Counted from the first letter of the stretch, positions 33,025-41,592 are shown. The stretch: 64,000 nt of DNA from Blastocatellia bacterium (GCA_003168335.1 PMSM01000013.1:124001-188000), one strand, 5' to 3'. Notes: a model not told the origin generated them from the letters alone. Numbers and translations are program-made.

Positions 33025-34284
33025 TCACTGTTTCGGGGCGAAGTATCCTTCGCGCGCGCGCACGCTCGCGTCTTTCACGCCGCGCATCTCCACCTTGATC
33101 TGACGAAAGCGGCCGTCGCGAGTTTTATTCGAGGGATAGTAGCCCATGCTGTATTGAGTGCCAATCTCGTTGGCCACCTGGGCAAAGGCGGCCTGGGCCT
33201 CCTGCTGATTGTTCGCCGCGAAAGCTCTTCCGCCGGAATCACGGGCCATCGCGCCCATTTCTTTCCGGGCCAGATTGTAAAGCTGGCGGCTGATGTCCAT
33301 GCGCTCGAATTGTCCCATGCGACAGAAGTCCTGATAGTCCTCTTTCTGCGCCTGGGGCACAAAGAGGCTGCGAAATCTCTCCAACTGTTTTGCTGAGAGC
33401 GTCAGTCGTCCGTCATCCTGGCAATCTTTCAAGAGACGATCTTCGACATAATCTTCGGTGTTGACCTGAATGAAGTAGCAAGCCAAGCCGGCGCGGACCA
33501 GTTTTGCTCGCGCATCGTCGTAACCCGAGTCACTGCTGGAATCGACGCCATCCGTCAGGGCCACGACCGCGCGCCGCCCGCGCATTTCTTTGGAAGGAGG
33601 ATCGCGGAATACTTGATCGGCCACGCGTCCCAACCCGTCATAGAAAGGCGTGCCGTTGCTGGTTCCCAGGTTCTCGATCGCCGCGCGCAAGACTTTGCGA
33701 TCGCTCTCGAGCCCAGACAGAACATCGACCGTCGCCAGCGGCGATCCATTTCGGGACACGTTATTGAACGCCACAATTCCCACCCGGTCGCCGGGTCGCA
33801 GCGCGTTGATGAAGGCATTGGCCGCGTCGCGAATCAGACCCAACTCTTCCCGGGTCGAACCCGAAGTATCCAGCAGCAGAGCGATCTCGAACGGTGCGTC
33901 GGTGGTGGCAAAGTTCGTTACGCGTTGCTCCTTTCCGTCTTCGAACACGACAAAGTTCTCCGCTCGCAAACCCGCCATCGGCCTACCGTTTCGATCGGTC
34001 ACGACCGCCGGCACCGTGACCAGTTGGGTCTCGACCCGGACCACGTCGCCTTCCGAAACCTCTTCGGTGGATGAATTCGTAGGTTGCTGATTGGCCGGGG
34101 GAGTGCTGCTGGGCGTTGGAGTTGTTGGCGGAGTTGTTGGCGTCGCGCCAACTTTGCGCGGTCGCTGCTGCTGGTTGGTTTGGCCCTGCTGCGACGCGCT
34201 GCCAACGGCGACCCACAACGCCAGTGACAGTACTGCGGAGACTAAGCAACCAAGCAATCTGATTTCAACTTGTCGTGCTGGCAT
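33025..34284 (-). CDS. Secreted VWFA-domain protein, acidobacterial type
   Basis: The 419-residue protein starts at MPARQVEIRLLG with a signal segment (VSAVLSLALWVAVGSASQQ), then RPRKVGATPTTPP and a Thr/Pro-rich linker. The block EEVSEGDVVRVETQLVTVP and the VWA domain with MIDAS DTSGST and LTDGVDSSSDSG follow. An inserted Lys/Glu/Gln-rich helical region (about residues 280-340) separates the VWA core from the final TQYSMGYYPSNKT and REGYFAPKQ. It shares its layout with the VWFA gene at 17444. A duplicate of its last 44 codons lies 784 bp away, past a toxin-antitoxin-like pair. Confidence 0.88.
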   Translation of the reverse strand: MPARQVEIRLLGCLVSAVLSLALWVAVGSASQQGQTNQQQRPRKVGATPTTPPTTPTPSSTPPANQQPTNSSTEEVSEGDVVRVETQLVTVPAVVTDRNGRPMAGLRAENFVVFEDGKEQRVTNFATTDAPFEIALLLDTSGSTREELGLIRDAANAFINALRPGDRVGIVAFNNVSRNGSPLATVDVLSGLESDRKVLRAAIENLGTSNGTPFYDGLGRVADQVFRDPPSKEMRGRRAVVALTDGVDSSSDSGYDDARAKLVRAGLACYFIQVNTEDYVEDRLLKDCQDDGRLTLSAKQLERFRSLFVPQAQKEDYQDFCRMGQFERMDISRQLYNLARKEMGAMARDSGGRAFAANNQQEAQAAFAQVANEIGTQYSMGYYPSNKTRDGRFRQIKVEMRGVKDASVRAREGYFAPKQ

Positions 34285-34368
34285 TATTCGGTCGATCTGA
34301 ACAGTCCGGGGTGGTCTTAAATATAGCCGCAAATCTCGGCTAAACCAAAGCCGTTTTAGATAGCGTCT

Positions 34369-34440
34369 GTTTAGCGTACCGACTTTAGTCGGGTCTTTCG
34401 TTAGCCAGAAGAGCCCAACTAAGGTCGGTACTCTAAACGC
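34369..34440. repeat. Palindromic repeat, GAGTACC..GGTACTC family, second copy
   Basis: TTTAGCGTACCGACTTTAGTCGGG and CCCAACTAAGGTCGGTACTCTAAA form the arms. It is closely related to 5253-5316. It sits between a VWFA gene and the tRNA pair. Confidence 0.8.
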
Positions 34441-34539
34441 GGTTCAAATCAGGTTTACAATTCGCTTCTTGACACCCATCAATGCTTTCCTTACGATCAC
34501 ACCTTGCGACAGGGCAAGAGTTGCAGCGATTTTTGAAAT

Positions 34540-34614
34540 GGGCACGTATGTCAATGGTAGACGGCTTCCCTTACAAGGAAGAGGTTGGGGGTTCGAGTCC
34601 CTCCGCGCCCACCA
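34540..34614 (+). tRNA. tRNA-Val (anticodon TAC), CCA encoded
   Basis: A full cloverleaf can be drawn: acceptor GGGCACG/CGCGCCC (one A-C mismatch at the fifth pair), D stem TGTC/GACG, anticodon stem CTTCC/GGAAG around CTTACAA, and T arm GGGGG-TTCGAGT-CCCTC. ACCA ends it at 34611-34614. Anticodon TAC reads GTA and related valine codons. Confidence 0.93.
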
Positions 34615-34659
34615 GGTTTGAGATCTGAGATCTCAGATTTGAAATTTGAAGTAGTTTTG

Positions 34660-34740
<81 letters not shown>

Positions 34741-34994
34741 TTTTTTGGTGATAACAGACTGGGTACAGTGCTTCAACGTGCTGTACCCATTTTTGTACGG
34801 GTGAATCCCTTAACTTTGTTTGCAGAATCAATTCAACTTCCCCATAATGCAGCACGATCCAGTCTGGTAGAAGTAAGCTCGTGAAGCATCACCGTTTTCA
34901 TGCTTAAGAGCCGAGGCAAGCCACACCTGCTCTCTCTGTGATTTTCACCGGCTTCATTCAGGGCCGATATCAACAAAACAGGAAGGAGTCGGAC

Positions 34995-35708
34995 ATGTCA
35001 TTATCTAAAAAAGTAGGGGCAGAGTTTTTAGGTACGTTCTGGCTGGTACTGGGAGGTTGCGGCAGCGCCGTGCTGGCCGCGGCCTTCCCTAATCTGGGCA
35101 TTGGTTTCGTCGGAGTTGCTTTGGCCTTTGGTCTGACGGTGCTGACGATGGCTTTCGCGATTGGCCACATATCGGGATGTCATTTGAATCCCGCGGTCTC
35201 AGTGGGTCTCTGGATCGGTAAGAGATTCTCGGTTCGCGATTTAATTCCTTACATCGTGGCGCAGGTGTTGGGAGCGATTGCCGGCGCGGGTATTCTTTTC
35301 GTGATCGCCAGTGGCAAAGCCGGATTCAAGCTGAGCGATGGCTTTGCCGCCAACGGCTATGCGGACCACTCGCCGGGTGGCTACACGTTAGTGGCCTGTC
35401 TCGTCGCCGAAGTGGTCTTTACCTTCATGTTTTTGATTATCATTTTAGGCTCCACCGATAAGCGCGCTCCCGCTGGCCTGGCGCCGATTGCCATTGGTTT
35501 GGGTTTGACTCTGATCCATCTCATCAGCATCCCGGTTACCAATACGTCGGTGAATCCGGCGCGCAGCACCGGGCAGGCGATATTCGTGGGCGGCTGGGCC
35601 CTGTCACAGCTCTGGTTGTTCTGGGTGGCGCCGATTGTTGGGGCCGCTCTGGCAGGATTGGTTTACTCATGGTTGGGAGCCGAACCGCAACCACAGGCAG
35701 AGTCATGA
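34995..35708 (+). CDS. aqpZ: Aquaporin Z-type water channel
   Basis: The 237-residue protein is a MIP-family channel with six membrane helices and the two pore-lining NPA half-helices, [10 protein letters not shown] and [10 protein letters not shown]. Start motif [20 protein letters not shown] is typical of AqpZ. Residues such as His in LIHLISIP and Arg after the second NPA suit a water-selective filter. ATG 34995 follows GGAAGGAGT at good spacing; the longer frame from 34938 is unlikely. It stands alone between the tRNA pair and a terminator. Confidence 0.96.
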   Translation: MSLSKKVGAEFLGTFWLVLGGCGSAVLAAAFPNLGIGFVGVALAFGLTVLTMAFAIGHISGCHLNPAVSVGLWIGKRFSVRDLIPYIVAQVLGAIAGAGILFVIASGKAGFKLSDGFAANGYADHSPGGYTLVACLVAEVVFTFMFLIIILGSTDKRAPAGLAPIAIGLGLTLIHLISIPVTNTSVNPARSTGQAIFVGGWALSQLWLFWVAPIVGAALAGLVYSWLGAEPQPQAES

Positions 35709-35788
35709 TCGGTTGAGAACCAAGAGCCTGAAGAAAACTTCCTGACAGAGGTCGCGCGGTTTCGGGTCCCGCCGGCTCTGCCACTTCG

Positions 35789-35828
35789 GAAGCGGTTGCT
35801 TTTCGAGTTTGAAGAGCAACCGCTTTTG
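35789..35828 (+). terminator. Intrinsic terminator after aquaporin
   Basis: AAGCGGTTGCT and AGCAACCGCTT form an 11-bp stem with a loop of about 18 bases, followed by TTGCTCTT. It lies 80 bp after the aquaporin stop and just before moeA. Confidence 0.75.
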
Positions 35829-35842
35829 CTCTTACACTCCTG

Positions 35843-37054
35843 ATGATGATTCCTATCAGCGACGCAATTAGAATAGTTCTCGAGCAGACGCCCAAACTGG
35901 TGATCGAATCAGTTCCGCTGAGCGACTCGCTCGGACGAATCCTGGCCGAAGACATTATCGCCGATACCGATCTGCCGCCATTCGATCGCGCGCAGATGGA
36001 TGGATACGCCGTCCGTGCTGCTGATGTCTCGCACCCGCCGGCGCGTTTGCGCATTGTTGGTGAATCGGCAGCCGGCAGCGGTTGGCATCATGAAATGAAA
36101 GCGGGAGAGGCGGTGCGCATCATGACCGGCGCGCCTGTCCCCGTCGGCGCCGACGCGGTGCAGCAGGTCGAGTTGACTCGTGAAGCCAATGACGGAAATG
36201 AAGTTGAGATCCTGGAGCGAGTCGAGGTTGGCCGATCGATTGTCAGACGCGCCAGCGAAATCAAAGCCGGCGCCACAGTCCTGCGCGCGGGCGAGGACAT
36301 CAATGCTGCGATGATCGCGACACTGGCGTCTTTCGGTTACTCGCAAGTGAAAGTTGGCCGGCGTCCGCGCGTTGCTGTTATGGCCACCGGAAGCGAACTC
36401 GTCGATGTCGATCAAAAGCCCGGTCGTGATCAAATTCGTGAATCGAACAACCACATGATCGCCCCTTACGCTGCGTTGGCCGGCGCGACAGTCGCGCGTC
36501 TGCCGCTGGCCGTTGACGACACGGAACAATTGAAAAGGCAGATCGCGCAAGCTGCCGAGGAATCCGACGTGCTCATCACCTCCGGTGGCGTATCGATGGG
36601 TGTTTACGACTTCACCAAGGCGGCCCTGAAAGAACTCGGCGCGGAAGTTTATTTCGAGCGCGTGGCGTTGCGGCCCGGGAAGCCGACAGTCTTTGCTCGG
36701 CTCGGTAACACACTCGTGTTTGGGCTTCCCGGCAATCCCGTTTCAGTTGCTGTCACTTTCAATTTGTTTGCTCGTACTGCGTTGCGCGCGATGCAAGGAG
36801 CGACACGGCCGGAACTGATCGAGGAAACGGCGGTGCTCGCGCGTGACCTTAAAGGAGCGGTTGAACGAGAGAGTTATCTTCCGGCGGTCCTGCGAACAGA
36901 CGAGAAGGGAACTTTGCTGGCTGAACCTTTGAAGTGGGGCGGCTCGTCGGACTTTGTGGCGTTTGCGCGCGCGACGGCGCTCATCAACGTGCCGACGGGT
37001 GTGAAAATGATCGAAGCCGGATCGCCGGTGAAGATTGTGAGACTGCCCAGTTAG
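35843..37054 (+). CDS. moeA: Molybdopterin molybdenumtransferase MoeA
   Basis: MoeA inserts molybdate into adenylylated molybdopterin, the last step of molybdenum-cofactor synthesis. The 403-residue protein has ILAEDIIADTDLPPFDRAQMDGYAV (segment DRAQMDGYAV conserved), RIMTGAPVPVGADAVQ, the MoCF-binding domain with ATGSELVD and TSGGVSMGVYDF, LPGNPVS, and a C-terminal barrel domain. Length is usual. moaC lies 1.3 kb downstream with a methyltransferase gene and a GxxExxY element in between. Two ATGs in tandem (35843, 35846) are possible starts. Confidence 0.96.
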   Translation: MMIPISDAIRIVLEQTPKLVIESVPLSDSLGRILAEDIIADTDLPPFDRAQMDGYAVRAADVSHPPARLRIVGESAAGSGWHHEMKAGEAVRIMTGAPVPVGADAVQQVELTREANDGNEVEILERVEVGRSIVRRASEIKAGATVLRAGEDINAAMIATLASFGYSQVKVGRRPRVAVMATGSELVDVDQKPGRDQIRESNNHMIAPYAALAGATVARLPLAVDDTEQLKRQIAQAAEESDVLITSGGVSMGVYDFTKAALKELGAEVYFERVALRPGKPTVFARLGNTLVFGLPGNPVSVAVTFNLFARTALRAMQGATRPELIEETAVLARDLKGAVERESYLPAVLRTDEKGTLLAEPLKWGGSSDFVAFARATALINVPTGVKMIEAGSPVKIVRLPS

Positions 37055-37274
37055 CGGTTCACTCACGATGAACAATCGGCGCCAGACGCTCTGACAAAGC
37101 GTGTTCAGCCGAGGGGAACGGATTTTGGCCCGGGGATTATTCTGTTATGCTCGCCGAACGCCAGCAGATTTTTAGTCGCGCTGACTTGAATACCCCGATT
37201 TTTCGATAGCGTTTCCAGACGAGAAGAAACTGAAATAATTCCTTAACTTGACGTAGTCTCTGGCAACCCCTTCG

Positions 37275-38045
37275 ATGGTTAGCGAAATCCCGACAAGCCC
37301 CGTGAATTCAGCGCCGGTGCCCCTGGCTCATCAGGCGATTCACGACACCGTCGTGGGAATTCTTGAAAAAGAACGGCGGGGCGCGCTGCTGGACGTGCCC
37401 GCCGGAGAAGGGGCGCTGGCGGCGCGTCTAATCGCGGCGGGATTTGCAGTGAGTTGCTGCGATCTCTACCCGGAAATCTTTCGCCTGAACGGTGTCAGCA
37501 TCCGCCAGGGTGATCTAAATGGCGATCTGCCTTTCGCTAATCAGTCATTCGACTATGTCACCTGTCTCGAAGGGCTGGAGCACATTGAGAATCCGCAGCA
37601 GGCAATTCGCGAGTTCGCGCGGTTGCTGCGGCCGGGTGGGACGGTGATAGTAAGCATCCCCAACATTCTGAATATCGAAGAACGTTTGAAGTGGCTGCTC
37701 TACGGTTATACTTCGCACTTCAAGCCCATGACGCGCGCGCAGGTCGAGCGCCTGCGCGCTGAATACGACAACCGCGAAGAGATCGCCGCCCACGTCAATC
37801 CGATTGGTTATTCCGAGTTGCGTTACATCCTCGAAAAGAATGGCTTTCAGATCGCGCGTTTGCATCGTGACAAGCCCAAGTCGAACACGTGGCTCTACTG
37901 GCCCGTGGTGTTCCTTGTGCGCTTGATCGCAAAGCTGACCCCAGCGAATAAACGAGCGGAGCGCTGGACTGAAGAATTGGTTTCTGATGAAGTTTTGTTG
38001 GGTGGGAATACTTTGATCGTGCATGCGATCTTGAGCGAGGGGTGA
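37275..38045 (+). CDS. Class I SAM-dependent methyltransferase
   Basis: The 256-residue protein has a Rossmann-type methyltransferase domain: LLDVPAGEGALAARL for SAM binding, then CDLYPE, FDYVTCLEGLEHIENP (motif with EHIENP) and LLRPGGTVIVSIPN. The C-terminal third has a hydrophobic stretch (WLYWPVVFLVRLIAKL), suggesting membrane contact. The substrate is not evident; relatives act on lipids, quinones or small molecules. It stands between moeA and a GxxExxY element and has a promoter-less 220-bp gap upstream as far as I can see. Confidence 0.85.
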   Translation: MVSEIPTSPVNSAPVPLAHQAIHDTVVGILEKERRGALLDVPAGEGALAARLIAAGFAVSCCDLYPEIFRLNGVSIRQGDLNGDLPFANQSFDYVTCLEGLEHIENPQQAIREFARLLRPGGTVIVSIPNILNIEERLKWLLYGYTSHFKPMTRAQVERLRAEYDNREEIAAHVNPIGYSELRYILEKNGFQIARLHRDKPKSNTWLYWPVVFLVRLIAKLTPANKRAERWTEELVSDEVLLGGNTLIVHAILSEG

Positions 38046-38048
38046 GGT

Positions 38049-38345
38049 CGGATCTAAACGCAAAGGAACGCAAAGGATTTCGCAAAGGTACGCAAAGGAA
38101 TTCAGGGGTAGGCAGAGTGACCGAAAATGAGCTCTCACATCTGGTCGTGGGGTGCGCGATGCGAGTCCATTCTGCTCTTGGTCCTGGTTTGCTGGAATCT
38201 GCGTACGAGGCGTGCTTGCAGTTTGAGTTGATTAAGTCTGGTCTGAAGGTAAAGGACGGAATCAGAAGGATAGTCAACAAGCTATGAAGAAACCTTCGCG
38301 CCCTTTGCGACAACCTTTGCGTCCCTTTGCGTTGAAATTCCGCCG
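38049..38345. mobile_element. GxxExxY-associated palindromic unit with CGCAAAGG-word ends
   Basis: The left end (38049-38099) repeats AACGCAAAGG, AACGCAAAGG, TTCGCAAAGG and TACGCAAAGG. The right end (38291-38345) has the complementary CCTTCGCG, CCCTTTGCGA, CCTTTGCGT and CCCTTTGCGTTG. Between them lies only a shortened GxxExxY gene. The structure looks like a small mobile unit bounded by word-periodic inverted repeats. No target-site duplication was established by eye. Confidence 0.65.
38117..38287 (+). pseudogene. GxxExxY protein with internal deletion
   Basis: GTG 38117 opens VTENELSHLVVGCAMRVHSALG and the signature GLLESAYEACL (GxxExxY). The N-terminal part runs to IKSGLKV and then jumps in frame to [11 protein letters not shown], which is the usual C-terminus of this family. 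The middle of about 65 residues, which contains the PD-(D/E)XK-like core (normally RxDLLVE..IVELK), is missing. Only 56 residues remain against the usual 120-130, so nuclease function is not expected. Both ends are intact, which points to deletion inside a once-complete element rather than truncation. Confidence 0.75.
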
Positions 38346-38369
38346 TTAAATCTTTTAGGCTCGACAAAC

Positions 38370-38849
38370 ATGTCTGAACTAACCCACATCGACGAGCAAG
38401 GCCGCGCCAAAATGGTTGATACCAGCGAGAAGCCAATCACCACGCGCCGGGCTATTGCCTCCGCGCGCGTTTTGATGTCTGCCGCGACGGTGGCCGCGAT
38501 TCGCGATCACACCACGCCGAAGGGCGATCCGTTGGAGACCGCCCGGCTCGCCGGGATCGTCGCCGCTAAACGCACGGCAGAACTTATTCCCCTGTGTCAT
38601 CCATTGCCGCTGACGCACGTCGATGTGCGCGCTGAGCTTTCCGACGAGGGCGTCCGTCTGGAAGCGGAAGTCACCGCGCGGGCCCAGACCGGAGTTGAGA
38701 TGGAGGCACTGACGGCAGTCTCGGTGGCCGCGCTCACGATCTATGACATGTGCAAGGCTTTGGATAAGACGATGACGATCACCGACGTGCAACTCGAGCT
38801 TAAGACCGGCGGAAAATCAGGCGACTACCGGCGCGCGGCGAATCGTTAG
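38370..38849 (+). CDS. moaC: Cyclic pyranopterin monophosphate synthase MoaC
   Basis: MoaC converts 3',8-cyclo-GTP into cyclic pyranopterin monophosphate in molybdenum-cofactor synthesis. The 159-residue protein has [31 protein letters not shown] (core [10 protein letters not shown]), the [20 protein letters not shown] region ([13 protein letters not shown]) and the Lys-rich end [13 protein letters not shown]. Length is usual. It follows the GxxExxY unit directly and lies 60 bp before an M50-like membrane protein gene. Identification is secure. Confidence 0.97.
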   Translation: MSELTHIDEQGRAKMVDTSEKPITTRRAIASARVLMSAATVAAIRDHTTPKGDPLETARLAGIVAAKRTAELIPLCHPLPLTHVDVRAELSDEGVRLEAEVTARAQTGVEMEALTAVSVAALTIYDMCKALDKTMTITDVQLELKTGGKSGDYRRAANR

Positions 38850-38908
38850 GGAACAAGCCAAACGCGTTCTACGTTCATGATCGTGAGTTCGTACCCAAGG
38901 AGTTAGAA

Positions 38909-39715
38909 ATGAAGATGAGAATTTCCCAGGATGCTCGCCCGCAGGCGCTGACGCTACTGTTGGCGGCCGGACTTTCGATCGCTTTGTGGTTTATTCCTTT
39001 TGCCGACATTTTGGGTTATCCATTCCGCATCTTTGTGACCTTCATTCATGAAGGCGGGCACGCCTTAGCGGCGCTGGTCACCGGCAACTCGGTACAAAGT
39101 TTGAGCGTGGCGATGAATGCCAGCGGAGAAACCTATACGACGCAGGGCGGAATGTTCTCGCAGATGCTGGTTTCGAGTGCCGGCTATCTGGGCGCCATGA
39201 CTTTTGGCGCGCTCTTGCTGGTGCTGATTCGCAAGGCGGTGGCCGCTCGCATAGTGCTCGCTGGTTCGGCGCTGTTGATCCTAATCCTGACGACAGTGTT
39301 TGGACTCATCACACCGATGGTGGCCGGATCGTGGGGATCGCTGGCGGGAATTCCATTCACCTTTTTTGCCGGCATCGCCCTGGCGATTGGCTTGTTCGCG
39401 GTGGCCAGATTTGCCAGTTCGCGCGTCGCGACTTTTGTGGTGAGTCTGCTGGCTGTCCAATGCGTCCTGAATGCTTTGCTGGATCTGAAAACAGTCTTCT
39501 TTCTTTCGTCGCCTTTGGCGCCGGCGGTACGGACGGACGCCGCGAACATGGCCAGCGCCACCGGCATTCCGGCAGTCATCTGGACAATTGTTTGGATCGT
39601 AGTCGCGTTGGCCATTCTGCTGGGAGCCCTGCGACTTTACGTCGCCGCGCGCGACCGCGCATTCGATGCAAAGAAAGACATGGACTCGCCCTTCGAGCAG
39701 AAAGCAGAAGCCTGA
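38909..39715 (+). CDS. M50-like integral membrane protein (peptidase-related)
   Basis: The 268-residue protein has about seven hydrophobic segments and the zinc-peptidase motif HEGGH in FVTFIHEGGHALAALVTG near residue 50, as in B-type M50 families of the spoIVFB/YwhC kind. The second metal-binding motif (such as NPxDG) is not obvious, so catalytic activity is doubtful. The remaining membrane segments and a short charged tail (KKDMDSPFEQKAEA) do not identify a substrate. It lies 60 bp after moaC. Confidence 0.75.
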   Translation: MKMRISQDARPQALTLLLAAGLSIALWFIPFADILGYPFRIFVTFIHEGGHALAALVTGNSVQSLSVAMNASGETYTTQGGMFSQMLVSSAGYLGAMTFGALLLVLIRKAVAARIVLAGSALLILILTTVFGLITPMVAGSWGSLAGIPFTFFAGIALAIGLFAVARFASSRVATFVVSLLAVQCVLNALLDLKTVFFLSSPLAPAVRTDAANMASATGIPAVIWTIVWIVVALAILLGALRLYVAARDRAFDAKKDMDSPFEQKAEA

Positions 39716-39793
39716 AAGGCGATGATAGATCGAGGGCGGCGGTTTTCTTCAAATCCGTTGTTTGCCCCACTATCGCGTGCTACCATTGAGGTC

Positions 39794-40009
39794 ATGTCCA
39801 ACGTTGTTCACATCGATCCAGAAATCTTAGGTGGGACGCCCGTCTTTAGGGGAACGCGCGTGCCTGTCGAGACCTTTTTCGACTACATTCAGGGCGGTGA
39901 ACCCCTGAGTGAGTTTCTTGAAGACTTCCCAACGGTTACGCAGGAGCAGGTGCTGGAATTGCTGGAAGAAGTAAAGAGTGAAATCTTGCCATCGGTGAGA
40001 GCAGTGTGA
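39794..40009 (+). CDS. DUF433 protein, putative antitoxin (second copy)
   Basis: The 71-residue protein carries VHIDPEILGGTPVFRGTRVPV, FFDYIQGGEPLSEFLEDFP and VTQEQVLELLEE, typical of DUF433. ATG 39794 (MSNVVH) was chosen over a longer frame. Its TGA stop overlaps the GTG start of the DUF5615 partner by 4 bp. It is related to but clearly diverged from the pair at 32429-32957. Confidence 0.88.
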   Translation: MSNVVHIDPEILGGTPVFRGTRVPVETFFDYIQGGEPLSEFLEDFPTVTQEQVLELLEEVKSEILPSVRAV

Positions 40010-40353
40010 AGGTTTTGCTGGACGAATGTGTGCCCAAAAGATTGGGACGCTTGCTGTCTGAGCATGACGTAGTAACAACCCCGCAGGCTGGTTGGGCGGG
40101 CATTACAAATGGTGAGTTGCTCAAGCGAGCTGCAAAAGATTTCGATGTCTTCGTTACCGTTGACCGCAATCTTGCTTTTCAACAGAACCCGTCGAACTTG
40201 CCGCTTCCGGTTATCGTCATCCATTCGCGATCAAACAAGCTCAAAGATCTCCTGCACCAGGTCCCCGCACTTAAGCAAACGCTGAGTTCCATGTTAGCTC
40301 GGCAGGTTTATCACATCGGAGCACTGCGATTAATTGACTTATCGAGTAACTAA
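40006..40353 (+). CDS. DUF5615 PIN-like protein, putative toxin (second copy)
   Basis: The 115-residue protein starts with GTG (MKVLLDECVPKRLG) and shows GWAGITNGELLKRA and DFDVFVTVDRNLAFQQ, the acidic positions expected of a PIN-like fold. It overlaps the DUF433 gene by 4 bp. It is longer than the first copy by a C-terminal extension (VYHIGALRLIDLSSN). The cassette sits between a membrane protease gene and a DinB-like gene, with no flanking duplication seen. Confidence 0.85.
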   Translation: MKVLLDECVPKRLGRLLSEHDVVTTPQAGWAGITNGELLKRAAKDFDVFVTVDRNLAFQQNPSNLPLPVIVIHSRSNKLKDLLHQVPALKQTLSSMLARQVYHIGALRLIDLSSN

Positions 40354-40453
40354 GCTCAATGCGGCTTTGTTCATCTATGGCTGGTTGATTGGTTCGCTTT
40401 CACCTGAGCTCATTGATAGAATTGCCGGCCCGAGTCGACGGGTCAATGAGTCA

Positions 40454-40939
40454 ATGGACAAATTCATCGAGGGTCTCGACCGGCAGTTTGCTCAGCTCCA
40501 TGGCGAGGCGCACAAATTGATCGAAGCGATCTCGCCAGAGCTGCTTTATCAACAGCCGCGCGGGAAATCGAATTCTTTGCCGCTTCATTCCTGTGGCGAG
40601 CACGTTTTGCGCAGCGCGGCGATTGTCGAGCAGACGTTTGGCGGTATTACTACAAACCTTTGGGACGATCCGTTCGAGTGGACGCTGCCCGAAACTTTGC
40701 CGACGCGGGACAAAGTCGCCGGCTATCTTGACGAGGTCGAAGCAACCCGGAGGCGCGGCTTCCAACTTTTCAAAAGCGACGAGGATCTTTTGAAAGAGAT
40801 CATGGCCCCGTCCGGGCCTACACAATTATTGCCGTTGTTGCTGGACACGCTGGCACGAGCAGCGCATCATCAGGGCCGAGCCCGGGCGACCTTCGAAATT
40901 CAGCAAGCAGAGAAACCCGGATCAGAAATCAAGAACTGA
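40454..40939 (+). CDS. DinB-like four-helix protein
   Basis: The product from ATG 40454 is about 161 residues and helical. LHSCGEHVLRSAAIVEQTFGG, a central LPTRDKVAGYLDEVEATRRR and the late LLLDTLARAAHHQGRARAT place it in the DinB/YfiT-like superfamily, where three His residues bind a divalent metal (here His in LHSCGEH and HHQGR). Such proteins are often thiol-dependent transferases; the substrate is unknown. No clear Shine-Dalgarno precedes ATG 40454 and longer in-frame starts upstream are less likely. It lies 3 bp before the zinc-ribbon gene. Confidence 0.7.
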   Translation: MDKFIEGLDRQFAQLHGEAHKLIEAISPELLYQQPRGKSNSLPLHSCGEHVLRSAAIVEQTFGGITTNLWDDPFEWTLPETLPTRDKVAGYLDEVEATRRRGFQLFKSDEDLLKEIMAPSGPTQLLPLLLDTLARAAHHQGRARATFEIQQAEKPGSEIKN

Positions 40940-40942
40940 ATC

Positions 40943-41500
40943 ATGCATTGCCCACGATGCGGTCAACAACAAGCTAGTGACTCAATGCGCTTTTGCGCGC
41001 GTTGTGGGTTTCCGCTTGAAGGCGCGATGGTTCTGCTGGCCCACGGTGGCATGCTGCCGAGCTATGAACCAGCCGGCGGCGAGACAAGGATTTCGCCGCG
41101 CCGGAAGGGCGTTAAGCAGGGCGCGTTACTGATGTTAATCGGCGCCGTCCTCGTGCCGCTGTTGGGAGTCTTTGCGAGCTTTGCCCCGTTGCGCATCGGC
41201 GTGGCCTTTGAATTCTTCGCGGCAGCAGCGGCGATCCTTTGCTTCGTGGGCGGGCCGTTGCGCATGCTCTTTGCGGGGTTGTTTGAAGAGGGTGCGCCGC
41301 CGCGCCAATTCGTGATGCCAACCTCTTACGCGCCATCGGCAATTCCACCGCCCGTGCGTCTTTCGGCCCTGCCTCAGGCAGCCGCAACTCCGCCGGTTGG
41401 ATGGAGGGCGCGACCCCAAACTGCCGAGATCGTCCAACCTCCAAGCGTGACGGATCACACGACGCGCCTGCTCGAAAAGTCTGAACCTGATTCACACTGA
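40943..41500 (+). CDS. Zinc-ribbon membrane protein with VTDHTTR tail (second)
   Basis: The 185-residue protein has a zinc ribbon (CPRCGQQQASDSMRFCARCG, Cys pairs about residues 3-6 and 18-21). Two membrane helices follow (GALLMLIGAVLVPLLGVFAS and EFFAAAAAILCFVGGPLRML), then a Pro/Ala-rich tail ending PSVTDHTTRLLEKSEP. The tail motif is shared with 20728-21186 although the rest of the proteins differ. Function is unknown. It follows the DinB-like gene by 3 bp. Confidence 0.75.
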   Translation: MHCPRCGQQQASDSMRFCARCGFPLEGAMVLLAHGGMLPSYEPAGGETRISPRRKGVKQGALLMLIGAVLVPLLGVFASFAPLRIGVAFEFFAAAAAILCFVGGPLRMLFAGLFEEGAPPRQFVMPTSYAPSAIPPPVRLSALPQAAATPPVGWRARPQTAEIVQPPSVTDHTTRLLEKSEPDSH

Positions 41501-41592
41501 TAACGGGTCGCCACTTTTATTTTGTGATTCAAACCTGCTTCCTAACTGTATGCGAGGGGTAAGCGCGCCAGCGTAGCGTGTGCACCCCGGAG

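Noticed and set aside
34540-34614. tRNA-Val taken as a possible pseudogene because of an acceptor A-C mismatch
   Set aside because: All other stems, the invariant bases and the encoded CCA are intact, and one mismatch in the acceptor is tolerable.
35909-36550. 213-codon minus-strand frame opposite moeA
   Set aside because: Antisense to a clear moeA gene and without coding character.
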